32,956 nt of DNA from Pseudomonadota bacterium (GTDB lineage Bacteria; Pseudomonadota; Alphaproteobacteria; Rhizobiales; Beijerinckiaceae). Below the pieces are notes generated by a model. That model ran no database searches. It had not been told where the DNA came from and saw nothing but the letters and a program-made list of their open reading frames with translations. A program made the translations under genes and the position numbers. Position 1 is the stretch's first letter. Each line of letters opens with the position of its first letter. Positions 13,888-25,642 of the stretch are shown here, in pieces. The stretch spans positions 1 through 32,956 of the forward strand of contig JAJZGX010000022.1 in assembly GCA_021804825.1 (NCBI GenBank). Reading direction: 5' to 3'.

Positions 13888-15627
13888 ATGTTGACAAAAA
13901 TCAGCATTGTCAGCGCCGTGGTTGGCGCTTTGACCGTATCAGGCGGCCATGCCGCGGAAACCCCCGCGCAGGCGGCGGCGAAGGCCAAGCCAATGGCCTG
14001 TGAACAATTCACGACTGCGATTTTGGGTCAAAGCGATGTCACCATCAAGTCTGCCAAGGACGCCACAGGCAAAGGCGATGTGCCTGCCTGCATCGTAAAG
14101 GGCGCTGCGGATGCTCGTACGGGTGCTGACGGCAAGGCCTATGCGCTCGATTTTGAAATGCGTTTGCCAAAATCCTGGAACGGGCGGTTTTTGCACCAGG
14201 TGAATGGTGGCAATGATGGCAAGGTCGTCAAGGCTGACGGTGGCGGCGGGCTTCTCAATGCCGTTGGCGGTGTTTCGGCATTGGCGCGCGGCTTTGCCGT
14301 GTTGAGCAGTGACGAAGGTCATCAGGGCAAGGATGCCGCCAATGCGTCATGGCGTCTCGGGCAAGGCACGGCCTTTGGGATCGACCCGCAAGCGCGCGAT
14401 GACTATGGCTACGTCGGCGACGCAACTTTGGGCCCGCTCGGCAAGGCCATTATTGCGCGGTTCTATGGCGTGAAACCGGCGACGTCCTACATGGTCGGCT
14501 GCTCGAATGGCGGACGGCACGCCATGGTCGCGGCGGCACGTTTTCCCGGTCGTTACAATGGCTTCGTGGCTGGCGATCCGGGGTTTGATCTCCCGCGCGC
14601 CGCCTTGCAGCACGCCTGGGATGTGCAGAGCTTCATGATCGCCAATCCCGATGTGCAGAAAGCCTTCTCGCCCACCGATTTGGCGTTGATCTCGCGCAAG
14701 GTTGTCGAAGTTTGCGACAAGCTCGATGGTGTTGCCGACGGCATTGTCGGAGATATTCGCGCTTGCCAAAAGATATTTCACCTCAGCAGCTTGCAATGCA
14801 AGGGTGCCAAGACTGATACGTGCCTCGCCCCCGCCCAGGTGAAAGCTCTGACCCGCGCATTTGGTGGCCCAAGGAACAGCAAAGGCCAGCAGCTTTATGC
14901 AACATGGCCCTACGATAGCGGCCTTGGCGGCAGAAATTGGCGGTTTTGGAAGCTTTACAGCGGCATTGCGCCTTGGGGCAACAATTCGCTGATTGCCGTC
15001 ATGGGCGCGGCCTCGCTCGCTTCAATTTTCACGACGCCGCCGACACCAACGACAGGTGATCCGGTCGCATTGGTGAATTTTTTGGCTCATTTCAATTTCG
15101 ACAAGGATGCCCCGAAGATTTATGCAAAGGGCACTTACACGGTTGATGGCAAAGTGATCACCTACCGCGATTCTGCGTGGGATTTCATGACACCACCGCA
15201 TGTGGACAATCCGCATCTTGCCGCGCTTGCTGCCTCTGGGCACAAACTGATCATTTATCAGGGGCAAAGCGATCCAGTGTTTTCATTTGATTCAATCACC
15301 CGCTGGTATGAGCACCTCAACGCCAACGACAAGGGCAAGGCGGCGCAATTTGCGCGTCTTTTTGCCGTGCCGGGCATGAATCATTGTGAAGGCGGCCCGG
15401 CGACCGATGGGTTTGACGCGCTCAGCGCGGTGGTAGATTGGGCAGAAAAGGGCAAGGTCCCACATCGTCTGATAGCGCACGTGCGCGCCGCCAACAGGGA
15501 AGTTCCGGCCGACTGGAGTCCAAAACGCACGCGTCCCTTGTGTCCATGGCCAAAAATTGCCCGCTACAAGGGCGGAGACATTGAAAGTGCCACAAGCTTC
15601 GTGTGCGAATTGCCTCGCGAAGACTGA
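13888..15627 (+). CDS. Tannase/feruloyl esterase family hydrolase, secreted
   Basis: A 579-residue alpha/beta hydrolase of the tannase family, which cleaves ester bonds of phenolic acids (gallate, ferulate) or of related synthetic esters. A signal peptide covers about residues 1-22, with cleavage near HA-AE. The nucleophile is Ser206 in GCSNGGRH, the acid Asp462 in QGQSDPVF, and the base His499 in GMNHCEGG. Cys205 and Cys500 flank the triad and should form the disulfide known in this family. CDKLDGVADG (276-285) matches the calcium-binding loop. Substrate is not deducible. A strong ribosome binding site, aggagg, precedes the ATG. The flavin monooxygenase gene follows after 152 bp in the same direction. 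Confidence 0.88.
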   Translation: MLTKISIVSAVVGALTVSGGHAAETPAQAAAKAKPMACEQFTTAILGQSDVTIKSAKDATGKGDVPACIVKGAADARTGADGKAYALDFEMRLPKSWNGRFLHQVNGGNDGKVVKADGGGGLLNAVGGVSALARGFAVLSSDEGHQGKDAANASWRLGQGTAFGIDPQARDDYGYVGDATLGPLGKAIIARFYGVKPATSYMVGCSNGGRHAMVAAARFPGRYNGFVAGDPGFDLPRAALQHAWDVQSFMIANPDVQKAFSPTDLALISRKVVEVCDKLDGVADGIVGDIRACQKIFHLSSLQCKGAKTDTCLAPAQVKALTRAFGGPRNSKGQQLYATWPYDSGLGGRNWRFWKLYSGIAPWGNNSLIAVMGAASLASIFTTPPTPTTGDPVALVNFLAHFNFDKDAPKIYAKGTYTVDGKVITYRDSAWDFMTPPHVDNPHLAALAASGHKLIIYQGQSDPVFSFDSITRWYEHLNANDKGKAAQFARLFAVPGMNHCEGGPATDGFDALSAVVDWAEKGKVPHRLIAHVRAANREVPADWSPKRTRPLCPWPKIARYKGGDIESATSFVCELPRED

Positions 15628-15779
15628 TGATCTCATCCCGGAATTTTGCTCCCGTGACGCAGACGTGGGCGCAGAAGCTTCCCAGCCCCAACCGGGGCAG
15701 TTGACGACCAGCAGTTTATTGCCCAGTCTGACCGCCAAGACCCGCCGCCATGCAGCGCGGGTTGCCGCGGGAGGATTCC

Positions 15780-17573
15780 ATGGCCGTCACGTCTGCAACC
15801 AGCGCCATGCGCCGGTTTTTAAGCGCTCTTGCTAAAGCTCTAGCTGAAGATGATGCCAAGGCTGCCGCCGGGCTTTTTGCGCCTGACGCTTATTGGCGCG
15901 ATCTGGTGAGCTTCACCTGGAACATTCGCACCATGGAGGGCAGGCCTGCCATCAAGGCCATGATCGAAGCCTGCCTGCCGCATGTCAAACCCCGCAATTT
16001 CAAGATCGACGGCAAGGTCAGCCAGAGCGATGGCATCGCCGAAGCCTGGATAATTTTTGAAACCGCAGTGGCGCGCGGGCGCGGCCATGTTCGCCTGAAG
16101 GGCGACAAATGCACCACCTTGCTCACCACCATGGCCGAACTCAAAGGCCACGAAGAAAAAACCGGCGAAGCGCGCGATCCTGGCGTCGTGCATGGCGCGG
16201 AACTCGGTCGCAAGACCTATGCCGAGCGGCGGGCCGAAGAACTTGCGACCCTCGGTGTTTCGACCCAGCCTTATTGCGTCATCATCGGTGGCGGACAGGG
16301 CGGCATTGCTCTTGGCGCAAGGTTGCGACGCCTCGGTGTGCCCACCATCATCATCGAGAAAAATCCGCGGGCTGGTGATAGCTGGCGCAACCGCTACAAA
16401 TCGCTCTGCCTGCATGATCCGGTCTGGTATGACCACCTGCCCTATCTGCCCTTCCCCGATGATTGGCCGGTGTTCGCGCCTAAAGACAAAATCGGCGATT
16501 GGCTCGAGAGCTACACCAAGATCATGGAGCTGAATTATTGGAGCAGCACGGTTTGCGATCGGGCGAGCTATGACGAAGCCAAGGGCGAATGGACGCTGCA
16601 TGTCACGCGCGAGGGCAGACCCATGGTGCTGCACCCCAAGCAACTGGTGCTGGCCACGGGCATGTCGGCGGTGGCCAATATGCCGGATTATCCCGGTCAG
16701 GCCAGTTTCAAGGGCATAGTTGTGCATTCAAGCCAGCACAAGGGCAGCGATGGCTGGAAGGGTCGCACCTGCGTTGTCATCGGCTCCAACAATTCAGCCC
16801 ATGATATTTGCGCCGATCTTTATGAACACGGGGCCGATGTCACCATGGTGCAACGCTCCTCGACCTTGGTGGCGCGCTCGTCGAGCCTGATGGAACTTGG
16901 CCTTGCCGGACTTTATTCCGAAGCTGCCACAAAGGCCGGAATCACCACCGACAAGGCCGATATGATTTTCGCGTCCGTCCCCTATGGCATGATGGCCGAA
17001 ACCCAGAAGCCGATTTATGAGGCCATGAAAATACGTGACGCTTCGCTTTACGAGCGTTTGAAGGCTGTCGGGTTCAGCCTCGATTTTGGCGAGGATGGTT
17101 CCGGCCTGTTCATGAAATATCTGCGACGTGGCTCCGGCTATTACATCGATGTCGGTGCCAGCGAACTCATTGCCAGCGGCAAGATCAAGCTCAAATCCGG
17201 CAAGGTCAGGGAGATCAAGCCGAATGGCGTGGTGATGGCGGACGGCACGCACCTGCCGGCTGATCTCATCGTCTTCGCCACCGGCTATTCCTCGATGAAT
17301 GGCTGGGCCGAGCGGCTGATTTCCAAGGATGTCGCCGACAAGGTCGGCAAATGCTGGGGGCTTGGCTCAAGCACCACCAAAGACCCCGGCCCCTGGGAGG
17401 GTGAATTGCGCAACATGTGGAAGCCGACGCACCAGCCCGGCCTCTGGTTTCATGGCGGCAACCTGCACCAGTCACGCCATTATTCGCAGTTCCTGTCGCT
17501 GCAACTAAAGGCCCGCATGGAAAAGATTGCGACGCCGGTCTATGGCATGATGCCGGTGCATCACCGCGCCTGA
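15780..17573 (+). CDS. Flavin-containing monooxygenase with N-terminal NTF2-like domain
   Basis: A 597-residue class B-type flavin monooxygenase. Residues about 8-130 look like an NTF2/SnoaL-like fold (FLSALAKALAEDDAKAAAGLF, YWRDLVSF). The FAD site is GGGQGGIALGARLRRLG starting at residue 170, with Glu193 ending the second strand. The FMO/BVMO fingerprint region reads F310-K-G-I-V-V-H316-S-S-Q-H320. The NADPH-binding loop is GSNNSAHD (335-342), and FATGYSS occurs late. The last fingerprint residue is His rather than the usual aromatic. Substrate is unknown. The start is the ATG at 15780 with gggagg upstream; the frame opens 10 codons earlier without a ribosome site. The neighbouring esterase suggests a joint oxidation and hydrolysis route, which is inference. 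Confidence 0.85.
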   Translation: MAVTSATSAMRRFLSALAKALAEDDAKAAAGLFAPDAYWRDLVSFTWNIRTMEGRPAIKAMIEACLPHVKPRNFKIDGKVSQSDGIAEAWIIFETAVARGRGHVRLKGDKCTTLLTTMAELKGHEEKTGEARDPGVVHGAELGRKTYAERRAEELATLGVSTQPYCVIIGGGQGGIALGARLRRLGVPTIIIEKNPRAGDSWRNRYKSLCLHDPVWYDHLPYLPFPDDWPVFAPKDKIGDWLESYTKIMELNYWSSTVCDRASYDEAKGEWTLHVTREGRPMVLHPKQLVLATGMSAVANMPDYPGQASFKGIVVHSSQHKGSDGWKGRTCVVIGSNNSAHDICADLYEHGADVTMVQRSSTLVARSSSLMELGLAGLYSEAATKAGITTDKADMIFASVPYGMMAETQKPIYEAMKIRDASLYERLKAVGFSLDFGEDGSGLFMKYLRRGSGYYIDVGASELIASGKIKLKSGKVREIKPNGVVMADGTHLPADLIVFATGYSSMNGWAERLISKDVADKVGKCWGLGSSTTKDPGPWEGELRNMWKPTHQPGLWFHGGNLHQSRHYSQFLSLQLKARMEKIATPVYGMMPVHHRA

Positions 17574-17583
17574 ACCCATCACC

Positions 17584-17608
17584 GCGGAGCGCCATCGCGA
17601 CGCTCCGC
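17584..17608 (+). terminator. Hairpin after the flavin monooxygenase gene
   Basis: The arms gcggagcg (17584-17591) and cgctccgc (17601-17608) are perfectly complementary with a nine-base loop and are followed by ttt. It begins 11 bp after the monooxygenase stop. The T run is short, so termination strength is uncertain. A second, smaller hairpin, ccgca-ctcg-tgcgg (about 17622-17635), sits before the convergent katG stop. Confidence 0.5.
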
Positions 17609-17640
17609 TTTGCATCTGGTCCGCACTCGTGCGGCGAAGA

Positions 17641-19977
<2,337 letters not shown>

Positions 19978-19979
<2 letters not shown>

Positions 19980-20889
19980 GATAAATTTCACCCTCAAGCA
20001 AATCCGCTACTTCGAGGCTTTGGCGCGACATCGGCATTTTGGGCGCGCGGCGGAGGCCTGCGCGATTTCGCAATCGGCCTTGTCGCAGCAAATCAAGGAA
20101 CTGGAGGCAGCCTTGGGCGCGGCGCTGTTCGAGCGCGGCGCGAGGCTGGTCACCATCACCAGTTTTGGCGAGGAATTCGCGCAGCGCGCCCAGATCATTT
20201 CGCGCTCGGTGCTTGAAGTGGAAGGCCTGGCGCGCGCCTCGCGTGATCGCCTGTCGGGACGCTTGCGCATCGGCATCATTCCAACCATCGCACCCTATCT
20301 GCTGCCCAGCATCCTCAACGGCCTGACGCAAGCCTATGCCGACCTCGACGTTAATGTTCGCGAGACCCTGACGCCGACGCTGCTGCACGAGCTGGCGGAG
20401 GGCAGAATCGATACCGCGCTGGTGGCCTTGCCGGTTTCCGAACCGGCTTTCGTTGAAGTCGCTCTGTTTTCCGAAGATTTTGTCTTGGTGCGCCCGCTGG
20501 ATGATGCCGCCAAACCCGTGCCCAATGCCCGGATGTTGCGGGAAATGCGGCTACTGCTGCTCGAAGAGGGCCATTGCTTTCGTGATCAGGCGCTGGCCTT
20601 TTGCAATATGCCTTCCACAAGGCCGCGCGAACTGATGGATTGCAGTTCGCTCTCGACCCTTGTGCAAATGGTGAGCGCCGGAATTGGTGTGACGCTCATT
20701 CCCGACATGGCCGTTGCTGTGGAAACGCGCTCGGCAAAGGTGGCGATCGCAAGGTTCGACGCCCCCAGACCTTCGCGTACCATTGGCATGATCTGGCGCA
20801 AAACCAGTCCCCTGACGCAGCAACTGCTGCATGTTTCTGACGTGATCCGCCGCGCCTGTATTGCCGACAGAAGCGAGCTTTCGCCTTGA
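19978..20889 (+). CDS. oxyR: Hydrogen peroxide-responsive regulator OxyR
   Basis: A 303-residue LysR-type regulator. The N-terminal helix-turn-helix is seen in LARHRHFGRAAEACAISQSALSQQIKELE (two adjoining motifs, residues about 16-44). The sensor domain carries Cys200 and Cys209 in EEGHCFRDQALAFC, the redox pair that forms a disulfide on peroxide exposure in OxyR proteins. The position next to katG, transcribed divergently, supports the name. The start ATG at 19978 gives MINFTLKQIRYFEAL; there is no strong ribosome binding site before it, and the start codon lies within a palindrome. Confidence 0.94.
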
Positions 20890-20907
20890 AGCGTCGCCGC
20901 GTTGCGC

Positions 20908-21894
20908 TCAGGCGCGCGGGTGGGCGGATTTCCAGGCTTCCAGCAGCCTTGCGGCATCGACGGCAGTGTAGCCTTGCGTCGTCTTCAGCGACGCATGGCC
21001 AAGCAACTCTTGAATGGAACGCAAATCGCCACCCTGCCCCAGAAGATGCGTCGCAAAGGAATGGCGCAGCGCATGCGGTGTGGCGCTGTCCGGCAGATCG
21101 AGCGCGCCGCGTGCCCGCTCCATCGCAAGCTGGATCAGCCGCGGTGACAGGCGCCCGCCACGCGCGCCGATGAACAGCGGCCCATGAGCTGGCAGGGCAT
21201 GCGGGCAGAGCGTCAGATAGGCCTGAACCGCCACCTGAACTGCGGCGATCACCGGCACCTGGCGGATTTTACCGCCCTTGCCCTCGATGCGCAGCACGTC
21301 GCGACCCGGCCCCGGCGCATCGATGCGGTTGAGGCCCAGGGCCTCGGAAATACGCAGGCCAGCACCATAGAGCAAAGCCAGCACGGCGTGGTCGCGCGCC
21401 TCGATCCACGCCTGTAGCGCCTCGGGAGCGACGACGGCCAATGCCTTTTCGGGGCTCAGGGGCTTTGGCAGACTGCGGGCGAGTTTCGGCATGCGCACCA
21501 GCGAAAAGGCTGCGGCTTTGGCAAGGCCCTCGCGCTCCAAATGGCGCATCAACGAGCGCAGGCCGGCCAATTGGCGCGATAGCGAGCGGCTGCCCGCCCC
21601 GCTCGCGCGGCGCTGGGCCATGAAGGCGCGCAAATCGGCGGCACGCAGCGCCTGCAGCGCTGCAAGATCGGGCAGAGCGCCGGAAGCTTCGCGCAGAAAT
21701 TCAAGGAACTGGCGCACGTCACGGGCATAGGCCTCCAGCGTGTGCGCGGCGACGCGGCGCTCACCTGCGAGATGCGCCAGCCACAGGCGGGCGGCGTCGG
21801 CAAGATCGGGCGCGGCGGCGGGAAAAGTCAGGGAGGAGCGCTGCATAATGGCGAAGCTAGCATGAATTTGCTGCGCTTTGGTTAGCGTTGCCAC
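20908..21894 (-). CDS. xerC: Tyrosine recombinase XerC
   Basis: A 328-residue tyrosine recombinase that resolves chromosome dimers at dif with XerD. The N-terminal SAM-like core-binding domain ([20 protein letters not shown]) is followed by the catalytic domain with Arg181 ([10 protein letters not shown]), Lys206 (GKGGK), His274 and Arg277 ([12 protein letters not shown]), His300 ([11 protein letters not shown]) and the nucleophile Tyr309. All are present. The start is taken as GTG at 21894, preceded by aaggg; an ATG at 21846 is the alternative and would remove 16 residues. Its end faces oxyR (18 bp between stops) and it is divergent from leuB. Nothing nearby suggests a mobile-element integrase. 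Confidence 0.92.
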   Translation of the reverse strand: MATLTKAQQIHASFAIMQRSSLTFPAAAPDLADAARLWLAHLAGERRVAAHTLEAYARDVRQFLEFLREASGALPDLAALQALRAADLRAFMAQRRASGAGSRSLSRQLAGLRSLMRHLEREGLAKAAAFSLVRMPKLARSLPKPLSPEKALAVVAPEALQAWIEARDHAVLALLYGAGLRISEALGLNRIDAPGPGRDVLRIEGKGGKIRQVPVIAAVQVAVQAYLTLCPHALPAHGPLFIGARGGRLSPRLIQLAMERARGALDLPDSATPHALRHSFATHLLGQGGDLRSIQELLGHASLKTTQGYTAVDAARLLEAWKSAHPRA

Positions 21895-21975
21895 GCTTCA
21901 AACCCTTATTGCCATGCCGCACGCCATTGGCTAAGGCAAAGCCTCTGGCTCTCGTGCTTTTTCAAGGACAATCTG

Positions 21976-23076
21976 ATGCAAACGCGCTCTCTTCTGCTGC
22001 TTCCCGGTGATGGCATTGGCCCCGAGGTGATGGCCGAGGTCGAACGGGTGATCGACTGGCATCAACGCCACAAGGTCATTGCTTTCAATCTTGAGCGCGG
22101 GCTGGTCGGGGGCTGTGCCTATGATGCGCATGGTGCAGCGATTTCGGAAGCCGATATGGCCAAGGCCAAAGCCGCAGATGCGGTGCTGTTTGGCGCGGTG
22201 GGCGGCCCGAAATGGGATAGCGTGCCTTACGAAGTGCGCCCGGAGGCAGGGCTGCTGCGCCTGCGCAAAGATCTGGGGCTGTTTGCCAATCTTCGCCCCG
22301 CCGTCTGTTTTCCGGCGCTCGCCGATGCCTCGTCGCTGAAGCGTGAACTGGTCGAGGGTCTCGACATCATGATCCTGCGCGAACTCACCGGCGGCGTGTA
22401 TTTTGGCGAACCCAAGGAAATCCGCGATCTCGGCAATGGCCAGAAGCGCGGTATCGACACGCAGGTCTATGATACTTATGAAATCGAGCGCATTGGCCGT
22501 GTCGCCTTCGAGATGGCCCGCAAGCGCCGCAACAAGGTCACGTCCTCCGACAAGCGCAACGTCATGAAATCCGGCGTGCTCTGGCACGAAGTCATTGTCG
22601 CCCTGCACAAGCGCGATTATCCCGATGTGCAGCTCGAGCACCAACTCGCTGACGCTTTGGGCATGCAGTTGGTGCGGGCGCCCAAGCAGTTTGACGTGAT
22701 CGTCACCGATAATCTGTTTGGCGATATGCTGTCGGATGTCGCTTCCATGCTGACCGGCTCGCTCGGGATGTTGCCATCCGCCTCGCTTGGCGAGACCGAT
22801 CCGGTGACCGGCACGCGCAAGGCACTTTATGAGCCGGTGCATGGCTCCGCGCCCGATATTGCGGGTCAGGGCAAAGCCAATCCTTTGGCGATGATCGGCT
22901 CGTTTGCGATGATGCTGCGCTATTCCTTTGGCCTTGGCGAAGCCGCCGACCGGCTGGAGGCCGTCATGGCCGACGTGCTGGCGTCCGGTGTGCGCACTGC
23001 CGATATCGGGGGCGCGGCCACCACCAGCCAGATGGGCGATGCGGTGCTGGCGGCGCTGGATAGACGCGCGGCGTGA
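21976..23076 (+). CDS. leuB: 3-isopropylmalate dehydrogenase LeuB
   Basis: A 366-residue cytoplasmic NAD-dependent dehydrogenase that oxidises and decarboxylates 3-isopropylmalate in leucine synthesis. Family marks in order are [11 protein letters not shown] at the N-terminus, [41 protein letters not shown], and the metal-site block [18 protein letters not shown], with [12 protein letters not shown] and [15 protein letters not shown] near the end. The ATG at 21976 has aagga upstream. The stop overlaps a GTG of the next gene, so the two may be cotranscribed. leuC/leuD are not in the window. Confidence 0.97.
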   Translation: MQTRSLLLLPGDGIGPEVMAEVERVIDWHQRHKVIAFNLERGLVGGCAYDAHGAAISEADMAKAKAADAVLFGAVGGPKWDSVPYEVRPEAGLLRLRKDLGLFANLRPAVCFPALADASSLKRELVEGLDIMILRELTGGVYFGEPKEIRDLGNGQKRGIDTQVYDTYEIERIGRVAFEMARKRRNKVTSSDKRNVMKSGVLWHEVIVALHKRDYPDVQLEHQLADALGMQLVRAPKQFDVIVTDNLFGDMLSDVASMLTGSLGMLPSASLGETDPVTGTRKALYEPVHGSAPDIAGQGKANPLAMIGSFAMMLRYSFGLGEAADRLEAVMADVLASGVRTADIGGAATTSQMGDAVLAALDRRAA

Positions 23077-23084
23077 GATGGGCT

Positions 23085-23903
23085 ATGGACAGCCCGACTA
23101 AAGCACGCCACCCGATTGCCCCGGCGATCCGCGTCGCCATCATGGAGAAACTTGCCCGCGTCGAGCGCGACGAGAACGTCAAGATTGTGCTGGCCGTTGA
23201 ATCGGGCAGCCGCGCTTGGGGTTTTGCCTCCCCAGACAGCGATTATGATGTTCGCTTCATTTATGTCCGGCGCCTTGCCGATTACTTGACGCTGGCGCCG
23301 CGTCGCGATGTCCTCGAATTACCGATAGACGCTACTTTTGACATCAATGGTTGGGATTTGCGCAAGGCATTGGGACTGCTCACGCGCTCCAATCCCATGC
23401 TGATCGAATGGTTCACCTCGCCTGTGCGCTACCTTGCCGTGTCGCCATGGGTCGAACAACTGGTGCAGCAGGCTATCGTCGCGATCGACCCACGCGCGCT
23501 TCGCTATCATTACATCAATCAAACCCGATTGCGATGGGATCAAATCTCACATAGCGATCCCTTGGTGTCGGTCAAGCACTATTGCTATGGGCTACGCTGT
23601 GCACTTGCACTGGATTGGCTCGACAATCATCAGGGCCTGCTGCCGATGGACGTGGCCAGCCTCGTTGCGGATCTGAGCTTGCAACCCGCTCTGTTGGCAG
23701 ACATGGCGCAATTGCTCGCCACCAAAGCGTCAGCCCATGAGAAAGGCCGGACGGCCCGCCACCCGCTGATTGACGCCTATTTGCAAGCCATGCTCGAAAA
23801 GCCTCGTGCCAGCCGCAAGGCGCAATCTCGAACCGCCCTTTCCGCCCAAGGCGATGCGCTATTTGCAAAAATAGTGATGGCGCTTGAGGGCTCCGCGCAT
23901 TGA
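23085..23903 (+). CDS. YcgL-like nucleotidyltransferase domain protein
   Basis: A protein of about 272 residues resembling the COG3541 predicted nucleotidyltransferases. The polymerase-beta-type motif is clear: ESGSRAWGFASPDSDYD, with Gly41-Ser42 and metal-binding Asp53 and Asp55. It continues DVRFIYVR, then a helical region with INQTRLRWD and VSVKHYCYGLRCALALDW. Substrate is unknown; relatives have been found near RNA-repair genes, but no such partner is here. An in-frame GTG at 23073 overlaps the leuB stop (GTGA) and is an alternative start adding four residues. It is convergent with dinB. Confidence 0.8.
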   Translation: MDSPTKARHPIAPAIRVAIMEKLARVERDENVKIVLAVESGSRAWGFASPDSDYDVRFIYVRRLADYLTLAPRRDVLELPIDATFDINGWDLRKALGLLTRSNPMLIEWFTSPVRYLAVSPWVEQLVQQAIVAIDPRALRYHYINQTRLRWDQISHSDPLVSVKHYCYGLRCALALDWLDNHQGLLPMDVASLVADLSLQPALLADMAQLLATKASAHEKGRTARHPLIDAYLQAMLEKPRASRKAQSRTALSAQGDALFAKIVMALEGSAH

Positions 23904-23932
23904 TTTGCGCGACACGGCCCAAGCAAGCTGTT

Positions 23933-25219
23933 TCATTTTTTCTTGGGGCGGAACGCAAGCCCGCGGCTGACCGCCTCATCACCAAATTTGGCGCGCAATT
24001 GCATGACGGCCAGTTCGGTCGCCTTCTCGCGCGCCAGATTGGGATTGAGCAGGGTCTGTGGATCGGCCGCCTCCAGTTTTTGCAGGTTCGAGACACCAAT
24101 GCCGATCAGGCGGAACGGCGTGCCGTCGAGTTCGGCCTTGAGCAGGTCGCGGCCAATGGCAAACAGCCGCGTTGACAGCGCGGTGGGATCGGCTTGACTA
24201 AGCGCGCGGGTGCGGCTGGCAAAACGCGCGGTTTTCAGTTTCAAGGTGATCGTCCCCCCGCAAAGATCGGCGCGGCGAAGGCGCAAGGCCACCCGCTCGC
24301 ACAGGCGCAGCAGGATCGGTTCAAGTTCCTCGAGCCGGCTCAGATCCTGCGCAAAGGTCGTCTCCGCCGAAACGCTTTTCGTTTCCCGAAACGGCGTCAC
24401 GCGGCGCTTGTCATCACCAAGCGCCAGGCGCGCCAGGCGTTGGCCCTCATCGCCGAATTGCGCCACCAGCCGCGCGGGCCCGGCATCTTGCAAATCACCG
24501 ATCAGCCGGTAGCCGGCCTTTTCGAGTCGTGCTTGCGTCACCGCGCCAACCCCAAATATCAGGCCGAGCGGTTTTGCCCGCAGGAAACCGACCGCCTCGG
24601 CGCGCCCGATGATGGTAAAGCCGCGCGGCTTCTGCATGTCGGAGGCGATTTTCGCCAGAAACTTGCAGTCGCTGAGGCCGATCGACACCGTAATCCCGAG
24701 TTCGTCCTCGATAACGCGGGCAAGGCGTGCCAGTGCGTGCGCCGCGCTGGCACCATGCAGGGCTTCGGTTCCCGAAAGATCGAGAAAGGCTTCATCAATC
24801 GACACCGGCTCGACCAGCGGCGTCAAGGTTTCCATCATGGTGCGCATCTGGCGGCTTACCGCAGCATATTTGGCCATGTCCGGCTTGATGATCACGGCAT
24901 CGGGGCATAATTGGCGGGCCTTGAACATCGGCATGGCCGAGCGCACCCCGAAAGTGCGGGCGATATAACAGCAAGTCGAGACCACGCCGCGAATGCCGCC
25001 GCCAACGATGACCGGCTTGTTCATCAGTTCCCGATTGTCGCGCTTTTCGATGGTGGCGTAAAAGGCGTCGCAATCGATATGGGCCACACTTAAAGTGTCG
25101 CGCTCGGGATGGCGCAACAGGCGCGGTGAGCCGCAGTGCTCGCATCGTTGCGCCAGCGCGGCGCTGAAATTCAGGCAGTCACGGCACAGCACTCGCCCGT
25201 CAGGGGTCGATCCAGACAT
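23933..25219 (-). CDS. dinB: DNA polymerase IV (Y family) with N-terminal four-cysteine motif
   Basis: A 428-residue translesion DNA polymerase. Catalytic residues are Asp49 in AHIDCDAFYA and Asp142-Glu143 in SIDEAFLDL; Tyr54 sits at the position of the steric gate. The thumb, KPLGLIFGVGAVTQARLEKAG, and the little-finger domain with ETKSVSAETTF follow. Before the core, residues 12-29 carry CxxC-x10-CxxC, a probable zinc knuckle seen in many alphaproteobacterial DinB proteins and absent from E. coli. The start is the ATG at 25219 with gaggag upstream. The first 20 bp overlap the end of the DUF3572 gene, so the two are coupled. The C-terminus ends FRPKKK and shows no obvious clamp-binding motif. 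Confidence 0.93.
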   Translation of the reverse strand: MSGSTPDGRVLCRDCLNFSAALAQRCEHCGSPRLLRHPERDTLSVAHIDCDAFYATIEKRDNRELMNKPVIVGGGIRGVVSTCCYIARTFGVRSAMPMFKARQLCPDAVIIKPDMAKYAAVSRQMRTMMETLTPLVEPVSIDEAFLDLSGTEALHGASAAHALARLARVIEDELGITVSIGLSDCKFLAKIASDMQKPRGFTIIGRAEAVGFLRAKPLGLIFGVGAVTQARLEKAGYRLIGDLQDAGPARLVAQFGDEGQRLARLALGDDKRRVTPFRETKSVSAETTFAQDLSRLEELEPILLRLCERVALRLRRADLCGGTITLKLKTARFASRTRALSQADPTALSTRLFAIGRDLLKAELDGTPFRLIGIGVSNLQKLEAADPQTLLNPNLAREKATELAVMQLRAKFGDEAVSRGLAFRPKKK

Positions 25220-25541
25220 CGTGCTCCTCAAAAGCTTCGCCCTGCGGTGCGCTCATGTGCATGAGTTCCCCCGCCAGGGCTTCGGGTGTCATTCCGGCCC
25301 GCTCCGCCATCAGGCGCAGCAAAGCCTCATCTTTCAAGGCATAGTCGACGACACCCTGCAAAAACCCCGGATCGCGCGATGCCGCCCGCAGATGGCTGGC
25401 ATCAAGGCCGCTCAAAGCCAAAAACCGCTCCAGATCTTCCGGCGTATCGGCCAGAGTTGCCAGCACGAGAGCGCAAGCATTCTGTAACTTAAAGTGCGGT
25501 TCGCGGGATTTTCCACTACGATGCCCCAATTTCGCCTCCAC
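25200..25541 (-). CDS. DUF3572 family protein
   Basis: A protein of up to 113 residues, mostly helical. The core [40 protein letters not shown] and [17 protein letters not shown] matches DUF3572, a family found in alphaproteobacteria. Function is unknown. Its 3' end overlaps dinB by 20 bp, so it is probably cotranscribed and translationally coupled with it. The GTG at 25541 has no ribosome binding site; a TTG at 25529 has ggagg five bases upstream and may be the real start. Confidence 0.75.
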   Translation of the reverse strand: MEAKLGHRSGKSREPHFKLQNACALVLATLADTPEDLERFLALSGLDASHLRAASRDPGFLQGVVDYALKDEALLRLMAERAGMTPEALAGELMHMSAPQGEAFEEHDVWIDP

Positions 25542-25642
25542 AACACTGCTTTCGTCAACTATTATCGCCTATCAGGACAAAGTGGAAACCCCGCGTGCGG
25601 TCGGCAGTGCCGTGTCCGCTGGCCAAGCAGGATCAAGAGACG

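Noticed and set aside
15699-15730. TTGACG before the flavin monooxygenase as a promoter
   Set aside because: No acceptable -10 hexamer at 16-18 bp, so a separate promoter for this gene is not supported by sequence alone.
20908-21894. Tyrosine recombinase as a prophage or island integrase
   Set aside because: The sequence is a standard XerC, no attachment site duplication or tRNA gene is near, and the GTA cluster is over 12 kb away.
25499-25513. LexA-like box GTTC-N7-TTTC upstream of dinB
   Set aside because: It matches only seven of eight consensus bases of the alphaproteobacterial GTTC-N7-GTTC box and lies inside the DUF3572 coding region, downstream of that gene's likely start.
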